Source: M1-B18 sp048264125 (GTDB lineage Bacteria; Bacillota; Clostridia; Peptostreptococcales; Natronincolaceae). Taken from it: 64,000 nt of DNA. Position 1 is the first letter of the stretch. Each line of letters begins with the position of its first letter. The stretch is taken from NCBI GenBank assembly GCA_048264125.1, contig JBLXDM010000002.1, forward strand, positions 310,001 to 374,000. Direction: 5' to 3'. Below are positions 41,875-50,474 of the stretch, piece after piece. The translations under genes and the position numbers were made by a program. The notes beneath the pieces are model-generated. The model was not told the origin of the DNA. It saw only the letters and a program-made list of their open reading frames with translations, and did not search any database.

Positions 41875-42690
41875 TTACTTATATTTAATCCATATGTCTC
41901 CATTGCTTCCACCACTTGGGTCAGCTGTAGACATAATTACATTTCTTAGCTGTCTAGTAGTATATGATGTGTTCGATTGCGCAACAGCTATTCCTGTGAA
42001 AGCGTCACCATTAGCGTTTACTAACTTAGTCCATGCACTCCAAACAGCACTATATCTGTTACGTATATAAATACCATTACCGCCATTGTATTGAATTGCT
42101 ATTTGACAAGCATTAACTGCTTCACCCAATGAGGCATAGAAGTATGTTTGTATATACCAGTAAAATGCACTATTTGGACTATTTGAATGATTAGTAAGTA
42201 TCTGACCATGCAATGTGGTATTTGGGTCTGCGGTTGTGGTTCCTTGGGTAATCATTGGAATTTGCTTTGCGTTATCTACGCTACCAAGCCCTACTTGGGA
42301 TTTTGTTACAGTATGTGGATTCGCAGTATCCGCCTTATGTGCATTACACTCATTTTCAATAGCCGACACCTCTTGAGCTATAGTTGCAATTTCGCTATCA
42401 GTGTACCCTTTAGCTGTATCCACCGCACCCTGCAACTTATTATCAATATCATGGGCAGTGTTGTCTGTCTTATGCTCCTGTAGCTCTTGTTCTGATGCAA
42501 AGCCTCCTTCATCCATCGTTATAGCTTTTTCCTGCAGCTCCTCGATTGCTTTATAGCTTCTATTAAAGAGCCAATTTAACCACCCTGCAGGTGGTCTTTC
42601 CTGCGGCTGCCAGCCCTCTGTCTGCTTGGAGGCAGGGGGCTCTGTGCCTACATTCTCCCACTTGGGGAGTCTTTCATTAAAATTTCCCAT
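41875..42690 (-). CDS. tail fibre with pyocin-knob segment (module A)
   Basis: The protein of about 271 residues has an N-terminal baseplate-binding start (GNFNERLPKWENVGTEPPASK, PPAGWLNWLFNRSYK), a coiled middle, and a C-terminal knob-like part (YWYIQTYFYASLGEAVNACQ, WSAWTKLVNANGDAFTG). This C-terminal part is related to that of the module B fibre at 28411-29706. GGAGG lies 8 nt before ATG 42690; GTG 42699 is in frame. Confidence 0.75.
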   Translation of the reverse strand: MGNFNERLPKWENVGTEPPASKQTEGWQPQERPPAGWLNWLFNRSYKAIEELQEKAITMDEGGFASEQELQEHKTDNTAHDIDNKLQGAVDTAKGYTDSEIATIAQEVSAIENECNAHKADTANPHTVTKSQVGLGSVDNAKQIPMITQGTTTADPNTTLHGQILTNHSNSPNSAFYWYIQTYFYASLGEAVNACQIAIQYNGGNGIYIRNRYSAVWSAWTKLVNANGDAFTGIAVAQSNTSYTTRQLRNVIMSTADPSGGSNGDIWIKYK

Positions 42691-42702
42691 AGCTTGCACC
42701 TC

Positions 42703-43173
42703 CTATATTGGTAAATCCAAATCATTCCCCGGCGAATATACTGCCCCTAGAGTTCCCCCTATGGTCTGCTCTAAATCGGCTAAACCTGTGGTGGCATCAA
42801 GCTCTAGCACATTATTTGAAGCTGAAAACTGAAAGGTCCCTTGAAACAGCACCTTTGCCCTAACCCCAGCTGCCACTATTAGGTTTACCAGCCTTCCGAA
42901 TTGGTTGATTGAGAAACCTATACTGTTCAGCAGCTCCGTTGGGAAGCTTATAAATACGCTTGCGGCTTCTGGCTCATCGGGGTCATTGTAAAGCTCCTGA
43001 ACCTCAATATCCTCAGCTGTGGTGTTTAAGGTGACGGACAGTATTCTTATGAGTGTATTGATATCTCCGGTGGAAAGGTTTCTTGCAACGCTGGATTTTA
43101 TTAGTATTCTATAGACCTCATCCGTTGCTGCCCCCCTTGGCTGCTGTAGGTTAACTCCTATCCTATCCAGCAC
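42703..43173 (-). CDS. DUF2612 baseplate protein, N-terminus lost by a 1-nt frameshift
   Basis: The 156-residue open frame from GTG 43173 (LDRIGVNLQQPRG, LYNDPDEPEAASVFISFP) fits the C-terminal two thirds of DUF2612 tail proteins. The missing part is present upstream in the same frame with no stop: WDRLTDNYKKDPGSNIGKLF up to 43320. The natural start ATG 43324 is separated from this frame by one extra base (43321); removing it would give MWDRLTDNYK. The gene is either broken or expressed from the internal GTG. The intact protein would link baseplate and fibres, as YmfQ does in module B. Confidence 0.7.
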   Translation of the reverse strand: MLDRIGVNLQQPRGAATDEVYRILIKSSVARNLSTGDINTLIRILSVTLNTTAEDIEVQELYNDPDEPEAASVFISFPTELLNSIGFSINQFGRLVNLIVAAGVRAKVLFQGTFQFSASNNVLELDATTGLADLEQTIGGTLGAVYSPGNDLDLPI

Positions 43174-43328
43174 TTCACCTATTGCCTGATCGATATCTCT
43201 GTAGGCCTCAGTTTTATTTACGGCCCCCTTTATATCCTCCAGCTCACCTGCTACTATGCTGAAGAGCTTTCCTATATTGCTACCGGGGTCTTTTTTGTAG
43301 TTATCCGTCAGTCTATCCCAGCATTGAG

Positions 43329-44516
43329 CTAAGCACTGGTTACCACCACCCTGGTATAGTCTGTTTCGGCAACCCTTGCCATCGTTACTGCAATATTCCC
43401 TGTTATATATTCAACTCCGTCGGTGGATACCTGTAGCTCTAAATCATTTATCCCCGGTACGCCATAGGCTGAATTTATCAGCTTGGTATACACCAGCTCC
43501 TGCCCCATTCCTAGGCCCGAGTATATATTTCCGTCAGCATCTGTACCGCCTATATGCTTAATTAGCTCTGTCCTGACTCTATCGTCCCCATCCAGTGGGT
43601 ATAGTGTGCTTTTAGAAATATTGACCCTACAATAAATAGGAACCTCCTCGGCGAAGGTGAAGTTTACAGTATGGGGGTTGCCTGCGATATCCTTTACTGA
43701 TACGGATTGAGTGCCCACAGTTTCTATTCCTGCTGCCTTGGTAGAAAGAATGGCTTCTCCGATATTGTCGGGATTTCCCCCCAGCACATAGCATTCTATG
43801 CTTTTAGGTGGTCTGCCCTCATCATCCTCAGCACTACTGCTGTTTTCCAATACCAAGGCCGCCCTTACCCCCGTCAGCTCCAGTAGGCTCGCCCTAATAC
43901 TGGCAAGGGTACTGGCTCCACCTCTGGCAACGGATTTGATATATCTCTCCCGAAGCTCTGCATCTGTTTCAATATTTGTCCCCTCTGAAAGGGCTGCGGG
44001 GTTGGTTATGGACTCCACTCCAGCTATAGGGTTTGTGATTTCTGTTATTGTATTGGCGGGTACATTCCCTTCAACACCGGGCATCATGGCCTCTATGGGA
44101 AGCAGCAGCTCTCCTGCCTCATTTATGACACCCAACCCTGTGGTTTTAAATTTTATTTCATCCTTGGTCTCCACAATAAAATCCTTCTCTACCATAGTAC
44201 CGCTGTCTCCAAGGATTAATATTTCCCCTTTTGCCGACGTCCACAGTCTTCTTTCTATTCCAATGTACTTGCCTAGATAATCCAGCTGCACGCCCTCTGC
44301 AGTGTCTACATAGCCGCTGTAGTAGACCTTTTCGGTGGTCTCCCACAGCAGCGCCAGACTCCAGGCAATTACCCTGAAGAATATTCCCAGGGGACTTCTT
44401 GGGCTGAGATTTACATCCTCTCCAAACAGGCCTTTGGCCCTGCTGTTCATGCTTTCTATAAGGTCGTTGTATCTCTTTCGTTTAAAGCCCTGCCTGCCTA
44501 ATCCAAAGCTATCCAA
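43329..44516 (-). CDS. baseplate J/gp47-like protein (module A)
   Basis: The 395-residue protein has the gpJ pattern: FGEDVNLSPRSPLGIFFRVIA, YLGKYIGIERR, GVEGNVPANTITEITNPIAGV (in parts), EGTNIETDAELRERYIKSVARGG (in parts), and GGTDADGNIYSGLGMGQELVY. It forms the baseplate wedge ring of the module A tail. It overlaps the gp25-like gene by 8 bp. Confidence 0.9.
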   Translation of the reverse strand: MDSFGLGRQGFKRKRYNDLIESMNSRAKGLFGEDVNLSPRSPLGIFFRVIAWSLALLWETTEKVYYSGYVDTAEGVQLDYLGKYIGIERRLWTSAKGEILILGDSGTMVEKDFIVETKDEIKFKTTGLGVINEAGELLLPIEAMMPGVEGNVPANTITEITNPIAGVESITNPAALSEGTNIETDAELRERYIKSVARGGASTLASIRASLLELTGVRAALVLENSSSAEDDEGRPPKSIECYVLGGNPDNIGEAILSTKAAGIETVGTQSVSVKDIAGNPHTVNFTFAEEVPIYCRVNISKSTLYPLDGDDRVRTELIKHIGGTDADGNIYSGLGMGQELVYTKLINSAYGVPGINDLELQVSTDGVEYITGNIAVTMARVAETDYTRVVVTSA

Positions 44517-44871
44517 TATCCAGCACCTCCTCTACCTCAATTGTTTCTCCGCTTTTCATCAAGGCTATAAAGCTTAACTGAAGCTTCCTTTCCTTTCTAT
44601 CAAAGCTCATATTAAATTCCTTCAGCTCTTCAAACCTAGGGTCCTGACTCAATGCCCTGATTATTTCCAGCCGTTTTCTGTCATCCTCCACCAGCTTATT
44701 CCGGATAATATCAATGTCCAGCCCATGCTCTATGTTTAGAAACCATTCTCCTATATTTGTGGATAGAACCCTCTCTATGCTTTGGGCTGCTTCCTCTCGC
44801 CCCTCTACTAATTGTAGACTGTTCTGTCCGTCAAATACCAAATCATCATTTTGAAGCTTTAATGTCCTCAT
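44509..44871 (-). CDS. gp25-like baseplate wedge protein (module A)
   Basis: The 120-residue protein contains GREEAAQSIERVLSTNIGEWF and LDIDIIRNKLVEDDRKRLEIIRAL (in parts), the core of gp25/GPW-type wedge proteins. It sits between the spike and gpJ genes, as usual for contractile tails. Confidence 0.83.
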   Translation of the reverse strand: MRTLKLQNDDLVFDGQNSLQLVEGREEAAQSIERVLSTNIGEWFLNIEHGLDIDIIRNKLVEDDRKRLEIIRALSQDPRFEELKEFNMSFDRKERKLQLSFIALMKSGETIEVEEVLDIG

Positions 44872-44875
44872 TTTA

Positions 44876-45256
44876 TCACCTCAAGTGACCTATTATTATC
44901 GCATCCTTCAAATCATGCTTCCTGCTGTATTTAGGGTCAGCGATTTTCCCCGTTATGACATTGTCCAAGGCCCTTTCTGCAAAGGACACCACTACGATGT
45001 CTCCCTTTTCGTAAAAGACCTGCTCCAGCTTTATTACCCCACTGTCATCCTTGTATTTCCTCCGTAGCACCGGCACTGCCATTATGGGGCTATATTCCGA
45101 AGCGGGAGTGTCTACATATTTCCTCATAAATAAAGGAACTACATCAGCAGTTCCCTTCGCTTCATTGAAGCTTAATACTCGGCATGGCATACAGGTATGG
45201 ATTTCAGCAATCCTCTCCTCTAATAAGGCCTTCATAAATTTAAGTAGGCTGCTCAT
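44876..45256 (-). CDS. Gp138-like baseplate spike protein
   Basis: The 126-residue protein begins MSSLLKFMKALLEERIAEIHT and includes PCRVLSFNEAKGTADVVPLF and YEKGDIVVVSFAERALDN, the OB-fold of Gp138 N-terminal-type spikes. It should form the membrane-piercing tip of module A. Its start overlaps the hub gene by 4 bp. Confidence 0.8.
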   Translation of the reverse strand: MSSLLKFMKALLEERIAEIHTCMPCRVLSFNEAKGTADVVPLFMRKYVDTPASEYSPIMAVPVLRRKYKDDSGVIKLEQVFYEKGDIVVVSFAERALDNVITGKIADPKYSRKHDLKDAIIIGHLR

Positions 45257-46035
45257 AGAGGCATCACCTCACATTCGGTAACAAAGCTGCCCTTGTGGCT
45301 GCCCTTTTTAACCTTGAAATTACCTGTTACAGCTCTGCTCTCTATCCTTATAAGGCTATCTACATTTATTCTATGATTTAATAGCATTTCCACCTTGTAG
45401 CCCTCTGCCGCTTCTTTGCTGAGCCTTTCGGGACTGCCTATCATGCCTGTGTCGCTGTTTAAAAGAAAGCCTGTCTCAGTGCCCTTCTTTGCAGGACGAA
45501 TGAAGATTACACCATTTTTTACATAGAACCTGCTGCCGGTATCGCTTACTATTGTCTTTATGTTATTTTGCAGCTGACCGCTTAGGTTCAAGCCATTTGT
45601 ATAGGTAATATCCTCCGTTAGCTCTATGTCACCTATTTGCAGTCCAAAGCTGCCCAAAAGCTCTGTCAGTACCTGTGAGGCCTTTATATTACTTCTATAG
45701 GTCTTGTTCACTATGGTCTTAAACCAATCCTGTGAGCCATCCACCACCATCAGCTTCAGCACCTTATCCAGTCCATCATGACTGGTCTCAAGCTCCTTTA
45801 CTACACCTATTAGTAGACTCCCTATATCTCCTGCATAGCCTGCATTAAGTATGACCTTGGAGCTTTGACCTATGCCATTAAGGGTGGCGCTGCTGAGATT
45901 ATATATTTCTACATTGCTGACATTGGGCTCTGGATCATCATCAAAGCTGATATCAAAATTGATTTCAAAGTCCTTATTTGTGTACTTTTGTCTGTCTATG
46001 ATCAGCTCTATGCTTCTTCCGAATAAATTAGCCAT
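45253..46035 (-). CDS. baseplate hub protein (module A)
   Basis: The 260-residue protein with FGRSIELIIDRQKYTNKDFE, VSNVEIYNLSSATLNGIG, VLKLMVVDGSQDWF and FYVKNGVIFIRPAKKG resembles gp27/gpD-like hub proteins. ATG 46035 has AGGAG at 9 nt; an ATG at 46044 directly abuts that site. It overlaps the upstream baseplate-plug-like gene. Confidence 0.75.
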   Translation of the reverse strand: MANLFGRSIELIIDRQKYTNKDFEINFDISFDDDPEPNVSNVEIYNLSSATLNGIGQSSKVILNAGYAGDIGSLLIGVVKELETSHDGLDKVLKLMVVDGSQDWFKTIVNKTYRSNIKASQVLTELLGSFGLQIGDIELTEDITYTNGLNLSGQLQNNIKTIVSDTGSRFYVKNGVIFIRPAKKGTETGFLLNSDTGMIGSPERLSKEAAEGYKVEMLLNHRINVDSLIRIESRAVTGNFKVKKGSHKGSFVTECEVMPL

Positions 46036-46351
46036 TGTCCTCATCTCCTATTACATACAGCAATACCCGCTCCCCCAGATTTTCATAGGTTACTCTGGTT
46101 TCCTTTCCTGTTAAATCCAAGGGCACTATTACCACCGGAGGGGTGGGCAAATGTGGGAGGCTGCTGAATAAAGGCTTGCCATAAACCAGCTTTTCGCCAA
46201 TGACCACCAGCCTGCCTAGGTAATATAAATCCACTGTGAAGTAGTCGTGCTGGGTATTGTAATGAACCTCAAAGCTAAAGGTGTAGCCCCCCAGCTGCAT
46301 ATCGAAGCTGTAGGGTATTTTGTCCTTTTCTATTTTTATGGATTTTATCAT
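46028..46351 (-). CDS. baseplate plug-like small protein (module A)
   Basis: The 107-residue protein with IPYSFDMQLGGYTFSFEVHYN and YYLGRLVVIGEKLVYGKPLF resembles the small plug proteins that sit between tube and hub in DUF3383-type tails. It overlaps both neighbours by 4-8 bp. Assigned mainly by position and composition. Confidence 0.6.
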   Translation of the reverse strand: MIKSIKIEKDKIPYSFDMQLGGYTFSFEVHYNTQHDYFTVDLYYLGRLVVIGEKLVYGKPLFSSLPHLPTPPVVIVPLDLTGKETRVTYENLGERVLLYVIGDEDNG

Positions 46352-46908
46352 TCCATCATAGGCCTCCTATCCTCCCGATTGCCCAGTTCAATTAATTCCT
46401 TTTTCTTTTGCTCCTTTTTTAAGTATTCATAATACTGATCCATGCTATCATATTGCGGTGGCTCCTGATACGGATATTGGAAACCATTATTTTTCGTTGG
46501 TGCCTTTAGGGGGAGCGGGGCTTTAATGGGATTAGGAAGCTCTATCTCTGTCTGTTGGCCTTTGGCTATCCTCACATGCTTCAGGCTTATGTCAAAGGTG
46601 AAGCCATTCCTAATGCTGTTATCATGGGTGGTGGACAATTTCTCTATTATTAGGTTATCTACAGCATTTCTACCCACATATCTTAACATAGCTCCGTCAT
46701 TTTGATATTTCCTCAGCCTGGCTATTGTCTCTGCTGCCTTTTCTCCCGTAACGACTCCCGATATTGAGAAGCTGATGGGATTTTGGCGAACATGGTCTGT
46801 TATATCCGTCCCCTGCTCTACAGGGTTGGAGGTTATATCATTGGAATATTCGGGGTTTTCGCTTTCTACTACTGAAAGCTCTATATCCCCCAGCATTGCT
46901 CTTTTCAT
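46348..46908 (-). CDS. XkdP-like/DUF6046-type baseplate protein (module A)
   Basis: The 186-residue protein with VEQGTDITDHVRQNPISFSIS, KAAETIARLRKYQ and IRNGFTFDISLKHVRIAKGQQ (in parts) has the tube-initiator-like pattern of baseplate proteins following the tape measure. The proline-rich C-terminus (IKAPLPLKAPTKN, YQEPPQYDS) is low complexity. A strong hairpin separates it from the tape measure gene. Confidence 0.65.
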   Translation of the reverse strand: MKRAMLGDIELSVVESENPEYSNDITSNPVEQGTDITDHVRQNPISFSISGVVTGEKAAETIARLRKYQNDGAMLRYVGRNAVDNLIIEKLSTTHDNSIRNGFTFDISLKHVRIAKGQQTEIELPNPIKAPLPLKAPTKNNGFQYPYQEPPQYDSMDQYYEYLKKEQKKKELIELGNREDRRPMME

Positions 46909-46928
46909 GCTATCACCGCCTTAATGTC

Positions 46929-46953
46929 AACGGCACCCACAGGGGGTGCCGTT
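46929..46953 (-). other. strong hairpin without T tract between tape measure and baseplate genes
   Basis: AACGGCACCC (46929-46938) and GGGTGCCGTT (46944-46953) give a perfect 10-bp GC-rich stem. There is no T run, so a role in RNA processing or in separating translation units is more likely than termination. Confidence 0.6.
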
Positions 46954-46958
46954 GTCCT

Positions 46959-48425
46959 TTATCTTTCAATTAATATCGGATGCTTTAGCCTCATAATACT
47001 GAAGTATTCCTCCAGCATTGGCAGTATTTGATCCCTTACTTCCCTTTTTATCAGTGTGGTTTTTGAATCATTTACCTCTCTACCCTCTACATTTACAATT
47101 ATTTGTGGGGCAAAGGGCATGCTTATACTACTGCTGGATATGTCGGACTGTAGGCTACCATCGATTGTTGCATTGCTACTGCTGTTTAGTATCCTTTCGG
47201 TTCTATAGTTGGTGGCTACCTTGGAGCCTTTTGGGAGGCTTAATAATTCAGGGCCTCTTTCTCCTACTAAGGCAAGACCTCCGGGGTGGTAGTTTGTGCC
47301 TTTGTGGTACGCATTAAATCCATCATCCTCAAATTGTGGCCCATCGCCCTTGTAAAAACCATGATAGCCATCTTCCATAATCTGATGTCCACCAGTATCT
47401 CTCTTAAAAAGAGATAAAAAGCCTTGAACTGCATTTCTGAAACCTTCAAACCTTTTATAGAGCATACCAAATACTGCTACTATACCAATAATTGCAGCAG
47501 GTATTAAAAAAATCCACCCAACACTGACTCCTAATGCACCTGATATAATTAGCATATTACTCATCATCATCAGTAGAGGTCCCATAGCAGCTACCAAAAT
47601 CCCAACACCTACAATTATTATTTTCCATCCATCATCTAAGCGGCCAAACCAATTCACGACATTTCCTACCACTGTAAAGACATCTATTAAAATAGGCATC
47701 AAGACCTCACCAAATTTAGCCGCAACATCTTGACATATTGCCTTAAGCCTCTCCAACTGACCTGCAAATGTGCCAGCAGCTTCTTGAGAATAGCCTTGAA
47801 TTTCATTAGACTGTTTTAAAATCTCATTGAATCTTTCAAGTTGCTTTTCATCCTCACTCAGGTCTGCAAACCCATCACCAAAATCAGCATCATTTAGTTT
47901 GTAGCCCAGTGCTTCAGCCTCTTTAGCATTACCGGCTATTGCCATACTAAGGCTGCTTATAGCATCCTCATCGCTTTTTCCGTGGAATGCCGCATAGTCT
48001 GCTCCTAGTGCCACTATCTTTTGTGACAAATCAGCACTTTCTTTCTTCGTTGCCCCCATTTCAGTCAGCATTAAGTGTGTTTCTGTTAAATATCCTTGAA
48101 TATCAATTACAGATTTTCCTAAAGATGTAGCATGATTATCAGCCCAGCCCTTTGTACTTTCCTCCATATCACCAAATACTTTGCTAAACTTAGTGCCGAT
48201 AGTTTGTGCCTTTACGGCACTATCGAGGGCAAAGGTTAAGCCTTTTTGTGCTGGTTGGGAGAATAATGTGTTAACGGCCTTTCCTGCTTTACCTAACTGG
48301 TCTGCTTTCTTTATGAGAGCTTCATTAGGCTCATACCTAGCTAATAGTTCTTTCTCTTTTTCAGAATCATTTGAGTTTTCTTTTTCATTTACATTATGCT
48401 TCATTCCTTTTACTCTTCTACTCAT
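46959..48425 (-). CDS. tape measure protein (module A)
   Basis: The 488-residue protein has a helical N-terminal half with TEMGATKKESADLSQKIVALG, a stretch found in TP901-type tape measures, then hydrophobic segments (GWKIIIVGVGILVAAMGPLLM, WIFLIPAAIIGIVAVFGM). Near the C-terminus is YHPGGLALVGERGPELLSLPKG, a motif typical of the family. At 0.15 nm per residue it predicts a tail of about 73 nm, shorter than module B. GGAGG precedes ATG 48425. Confidence 0.88.
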   Translation of the reverse strand: MSRRVKGMKHNVNEKENSNDSEKEKELLARYEPNEALIKKADQLGKAGKAVNTLFSQPAQKGLTFALDSAVKAQTIGTKFSKVFGDMEESTKGWADNHATSLGKSVIDIQGYLTETHLMLTEMGATKKESADLSQKIVALGADYAAFHGKSDEDAISSLSMAIAGNAKEAEALGYKLNDADFGDGFADLSEDEKQLERFNEILKQSNEIQGYSQEAAGTFAGQLERLKAICQDVAAKFGEVLMPILIDVFTVVGNVVNWFGRLDDGWKIIIVGVGILVAAMGPLLMMMSNMLIISGALGVSVGWIFLIPAAIIGIVAVFGMLYKRFEGFRNAVQGFLSLFKRDTGGHQIMEDGYHGFYKGDGPQFEDDGFNAYHKGTNYHPGGLALVGERGPELLSLPKGSKVATNYRTERILNSSSNATIDGSLQSDISSSSISMPFAPQIIVNVEGREVNDSKTTLIKREVRDQILPMLEEYFSIMRLKHPILIER

Positions 48426-48439
48426 ATTCCACCTCCTCC

Positions 48440-48620
48440 CTACCGCCTTTTATTCATCTGCTCTATATAGATGTTCAAGGCTGCATTTACCTCCGACAGC
48501 TCTGCTTCATCCATTTGACTGGCCTCTGTGTAGCTTATTACCCTATTCATTATAGGTCGCCAGAAGGCCCAGTCTCTTTTGGCTTTATTTCTCAGACCTT
48601 GTGGACTTAGCTGTGGGGGA
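48440..48620 (-). CDS. tail chaperone frameshift extension, module A
   Basis: The frame from the TCCCCCA run (48620-48614) to the stop at 48440 reads PQLSPQGLRNKAKRDWAFWRP, IMNRVISYTEAS and LNIYIEQMNKRR. It overlaps the end of the chaperone frame at 48585-48860 and is reached by a +1 (or -2) shift: the run of five C allows either slip. The frame is open further back to 48679, but a start there would lie inside the chaperone gene without a ribosome site. A gpT-like second product is the best reading. Confidence 0.65.
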
Positions 48621-48860
48621 GCTAAGAAATCCCTCCACCTCTGCCACCAAAGCCATTCCGCTGGCAAAGTCCTCGTCAAAGTCCTCCAGCCTTACCTTTG
48701 GCTCTATAACGCAGTTTTCTAACAGGGCATCGGAATAGGCCTCCTTCATCAGGTTGCCATGCTTGTTGCTGCATCTATCTATTACCTTCATATACTCCCT
48801 AAAGGGCATTGCCTGAAGCTTATATTCTATATCATTTACTACTACGGTTTTCTGTCTCAT
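48585..48860 (-). CDS. tail assembly chaperone (module A)
   Basis: The 91-residue protein MRQKTVVVNDIEYKLQAMPF, with YMKVIDRCSNKHGNLMKEAYS and LLENCVIEPKVRLEDF, fits small phage tail chaperones (compare the CVIEP stretch in the module B chaperone). It lies between tube and tape measure genes. Its 3' end holds the frameshift site described for 48440-48620. Confidence 0.78.
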   Translation of the reverse strand: MRQKTVVVNDIEYKLQAMPFREYMKVIDRCSNKHGNLMKEAYSDALLENCVIEPKVRLEDFDEDFASGMALVAEVEGFLSSPTAKSTRSEK

Positions 48861-48930
48861 TATTATCCTCCTCTATTTTTGAAGGCCCTAGTGTAGGGTC
48901 TCGGCTAATATTTTTAATTTTACGTATTTT

Positions 48931-49004
48931 TGTCATATGAGATGAAGCCGAAGAATCTAGTTATTCAAGAAAAGATAGATTCTTCGCTATCCCTCAGGGT
49001 GACA
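48931..49004. repeat. 74-bp imperfect palindrome, dispersed-repeat type
   Basis: TGTCA (48931-48935) and GAAGAATCTA (48950-48959) are mirrored by TAGATTCTTC (48976-48985) and TGACA (49000-49004). The right half (TTCGCTATCCCTCAGGGTGACA in two parts) resembles a short repeat common in clostridial genomes; a related half-copy is near 25201-25232. It sits between tube and chaperone genes. Confidence 0.65.
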
Positions 49005-49052
49005 TTTAGTTCTTTACAGCTAAGGCCCTAATAAAGGACCTTAAGCTGCAGA

Positions 49053-49454
49053 TTATAGAAATTCTATCTTTGAAACAAAGATAACAAACTCTCTTGTTGA
49101 AATCTCATCGGAGGCCTCATAGTTTGCAGGCTTTCTCACTCTGCATTCTCTGCCACCAACCGTTGCCTTGCCATTATTTAGATCTACAATTGACACAGGC
49201 ACTATAGCCCTTTCCCCTTTACGGTTTGCCAAGCCATTTAAGAAGGCTACCGATGGGCTGGTGTTCTTTAGGGTTATGGTAATGCCTCCGGTTTCATTGG
49301 CATTCTCCGCTAGAGTTACCTCCCCCTGAGCACCTACGTATTCAGTAAAATTGTCCTCAGTCTTTTCCGCTGAGATAAATGCTCCCTCAGCGAAGCCGGT
49401 TATAACCGTTCCGTCTACTACAAGATTTACAAGCTTTGGATCATAGGTTTTCAT
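49053..49454 (-). CDS. tail tube protein (DUF3277-type, module A)
   Basis: The 133-residue protein with YDPKLVNLVVDGTVITGFAEG, TEYVGAQGEVTLAENANETG and ITLKNTSPSVAFLNGLANRKG fits the DUF3277 tube family of contractile phages. It follows the DUF3383-type sheath gene, the normal order. It is unlike the XkdM-type tube of module B. Confidence 0.85.
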   Translation of the reverse strand: MKTYDPKLVNLVVDGTVITGFAEGAFISAEKTEDNFTEYVGAQGEVTLAENANETGGITITLKNTSPSVAFLNGLANRKGERAIVPVSIVDLNNGKATVGGRECRVRKPANYEASDEISTREFVIFVSKIEFL

Positions 49455-49469
49455 GCTTTTTCCTCCTTA

Positions 49470-50474
49470 TTAGTATGTTAAAGTTCCTCTTATTGTGGTA
49501 TTATGAATAGCTCCGGCTACTGTAGCCTCCCAGCTGATACCGTTGTAAATTCTATTGGCTACATCATTTACAGGTGTATCCTCTCGGCTTACGGCATTGA
49601 CCCCCCACATGCCTCTACCGTCGGCATCCAGTGCGATGATTCCTTGAGCCGTCGCCAGCTTCAGTACATTTTCAACCTTATCTACCAAGACGGCAATTCC
49701 GCTATTGTCATAGGGTACCTTATTGCTGAAGAGGGCCATGCTGACCTCCTCCACCATTCTTGCTTCAATATAGTCCTGAGAACGTATAATATCTATATAT
49801 TCACCACCGGTGGTTAGCCCTTCGCTGGTTTGCAGTAGTCCCAGCTTGCGAACATAGCTGTTGCCCCCATCGGTATGCAGCTGCTGTAGGTCGGTTATTC
49901 CTATATTTGCAGCCCCAACACCTGTAATGTTTTTAAACTTCCAGGTGATGGCCCCAGGAATTTCTGGTGCACATTTACCAACCCAGCCTGCATCCGGATA
50001 GCTCTTAGGCTCATGGTGATAAATCAGCACTGTTCTGTCGCTTTCCAGCGTTTGTGAAAGGCTTAAGCTATCAGTTGCTGCAAAATACAGCTTTTTCTGA
50101 CCATCCACCCATTGGCTTAGGGCTGTAATTTCCTCTTCCCCCTGCTGATCTGACAATAAAAAATACCAGTCGTTCTTTACTTCTACCAACTGGTTTAGTG
50201 CTTCAATTAATTCACTTGTCTCACTGCCGCCGTAGCTTATCCCCAGCATTGCTATCTTTTCAGGATGGGGTGATTGTGCAAAAATCCGATTTGCCATTTT
50301 GTAGGCCTCTGTGGTCTCGGCATAATCCTCTGCCACCTGTGCCAGCTCTGTATATTCCTTATAATCTACGGCTCCATGGGTTGCCACTATCAATGGCATT
50401 CCAAAGCCTGATTGGGTTAAGCTGGCGGTTTCTCTTGAAATAATAACATTTACGTCCTTAATCAATGACTTCAC
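49470..50474 (-). CDS. contractile tail sheath protein (DUF3383-type, module A)
   Basis: The 334-residue protein starts KSLIKDVNVIISRETASLTQ, with GFGMPLIVATHGAVDYKEYT, WKFKNITGVGAANIGITDLQ, and a C-terminal stretch NRIYNGISWEATVAGAIHNT typical of DUF3383 sheath proteins. The GTG at 50474 is weakly supported (the AGGGAGA site is very close) and overlaps the upstream gene; TTG 50465 is another option. It is unrelated at first sight to the XkdK sheath of module B. Confidence 0.85.
   Translation of the reverse strand: MKSLIKDVNVIISRETASLTQSGFGMPLIVATHGAVDYKEYTELAQVAEDYAETTEAYKMANRIFAQSPHPEKIAMLGISYGGSETSELIEALNQLVEVKNDWYFLLSDQQGEEEITALSQWVDGQKKLYFAATDSLSLSQTLESDRTVLIYHHEPKSYPDAGWVGKCAPEIPGAITWKFKNITGVGAANIGITDLQQLHTDGGNSYVRKLGLLQTSEGLTTGGEYIDIIRSQDYIEARMVEEVSMALFSNKVPYDNSGIAVLVDKVENVLKLATAQGIIALDADGRGMWGVNAVSREDTPVNDVANRIYNGISWEATVAGAIHNTTIRGTLTY

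Noticed and set aside
48440..48679. Independent gene starting at 48679
   Set aside because: The start lies inside the chaperone gene with no ribosome site; the downstream part is better explained as a frameshift product.
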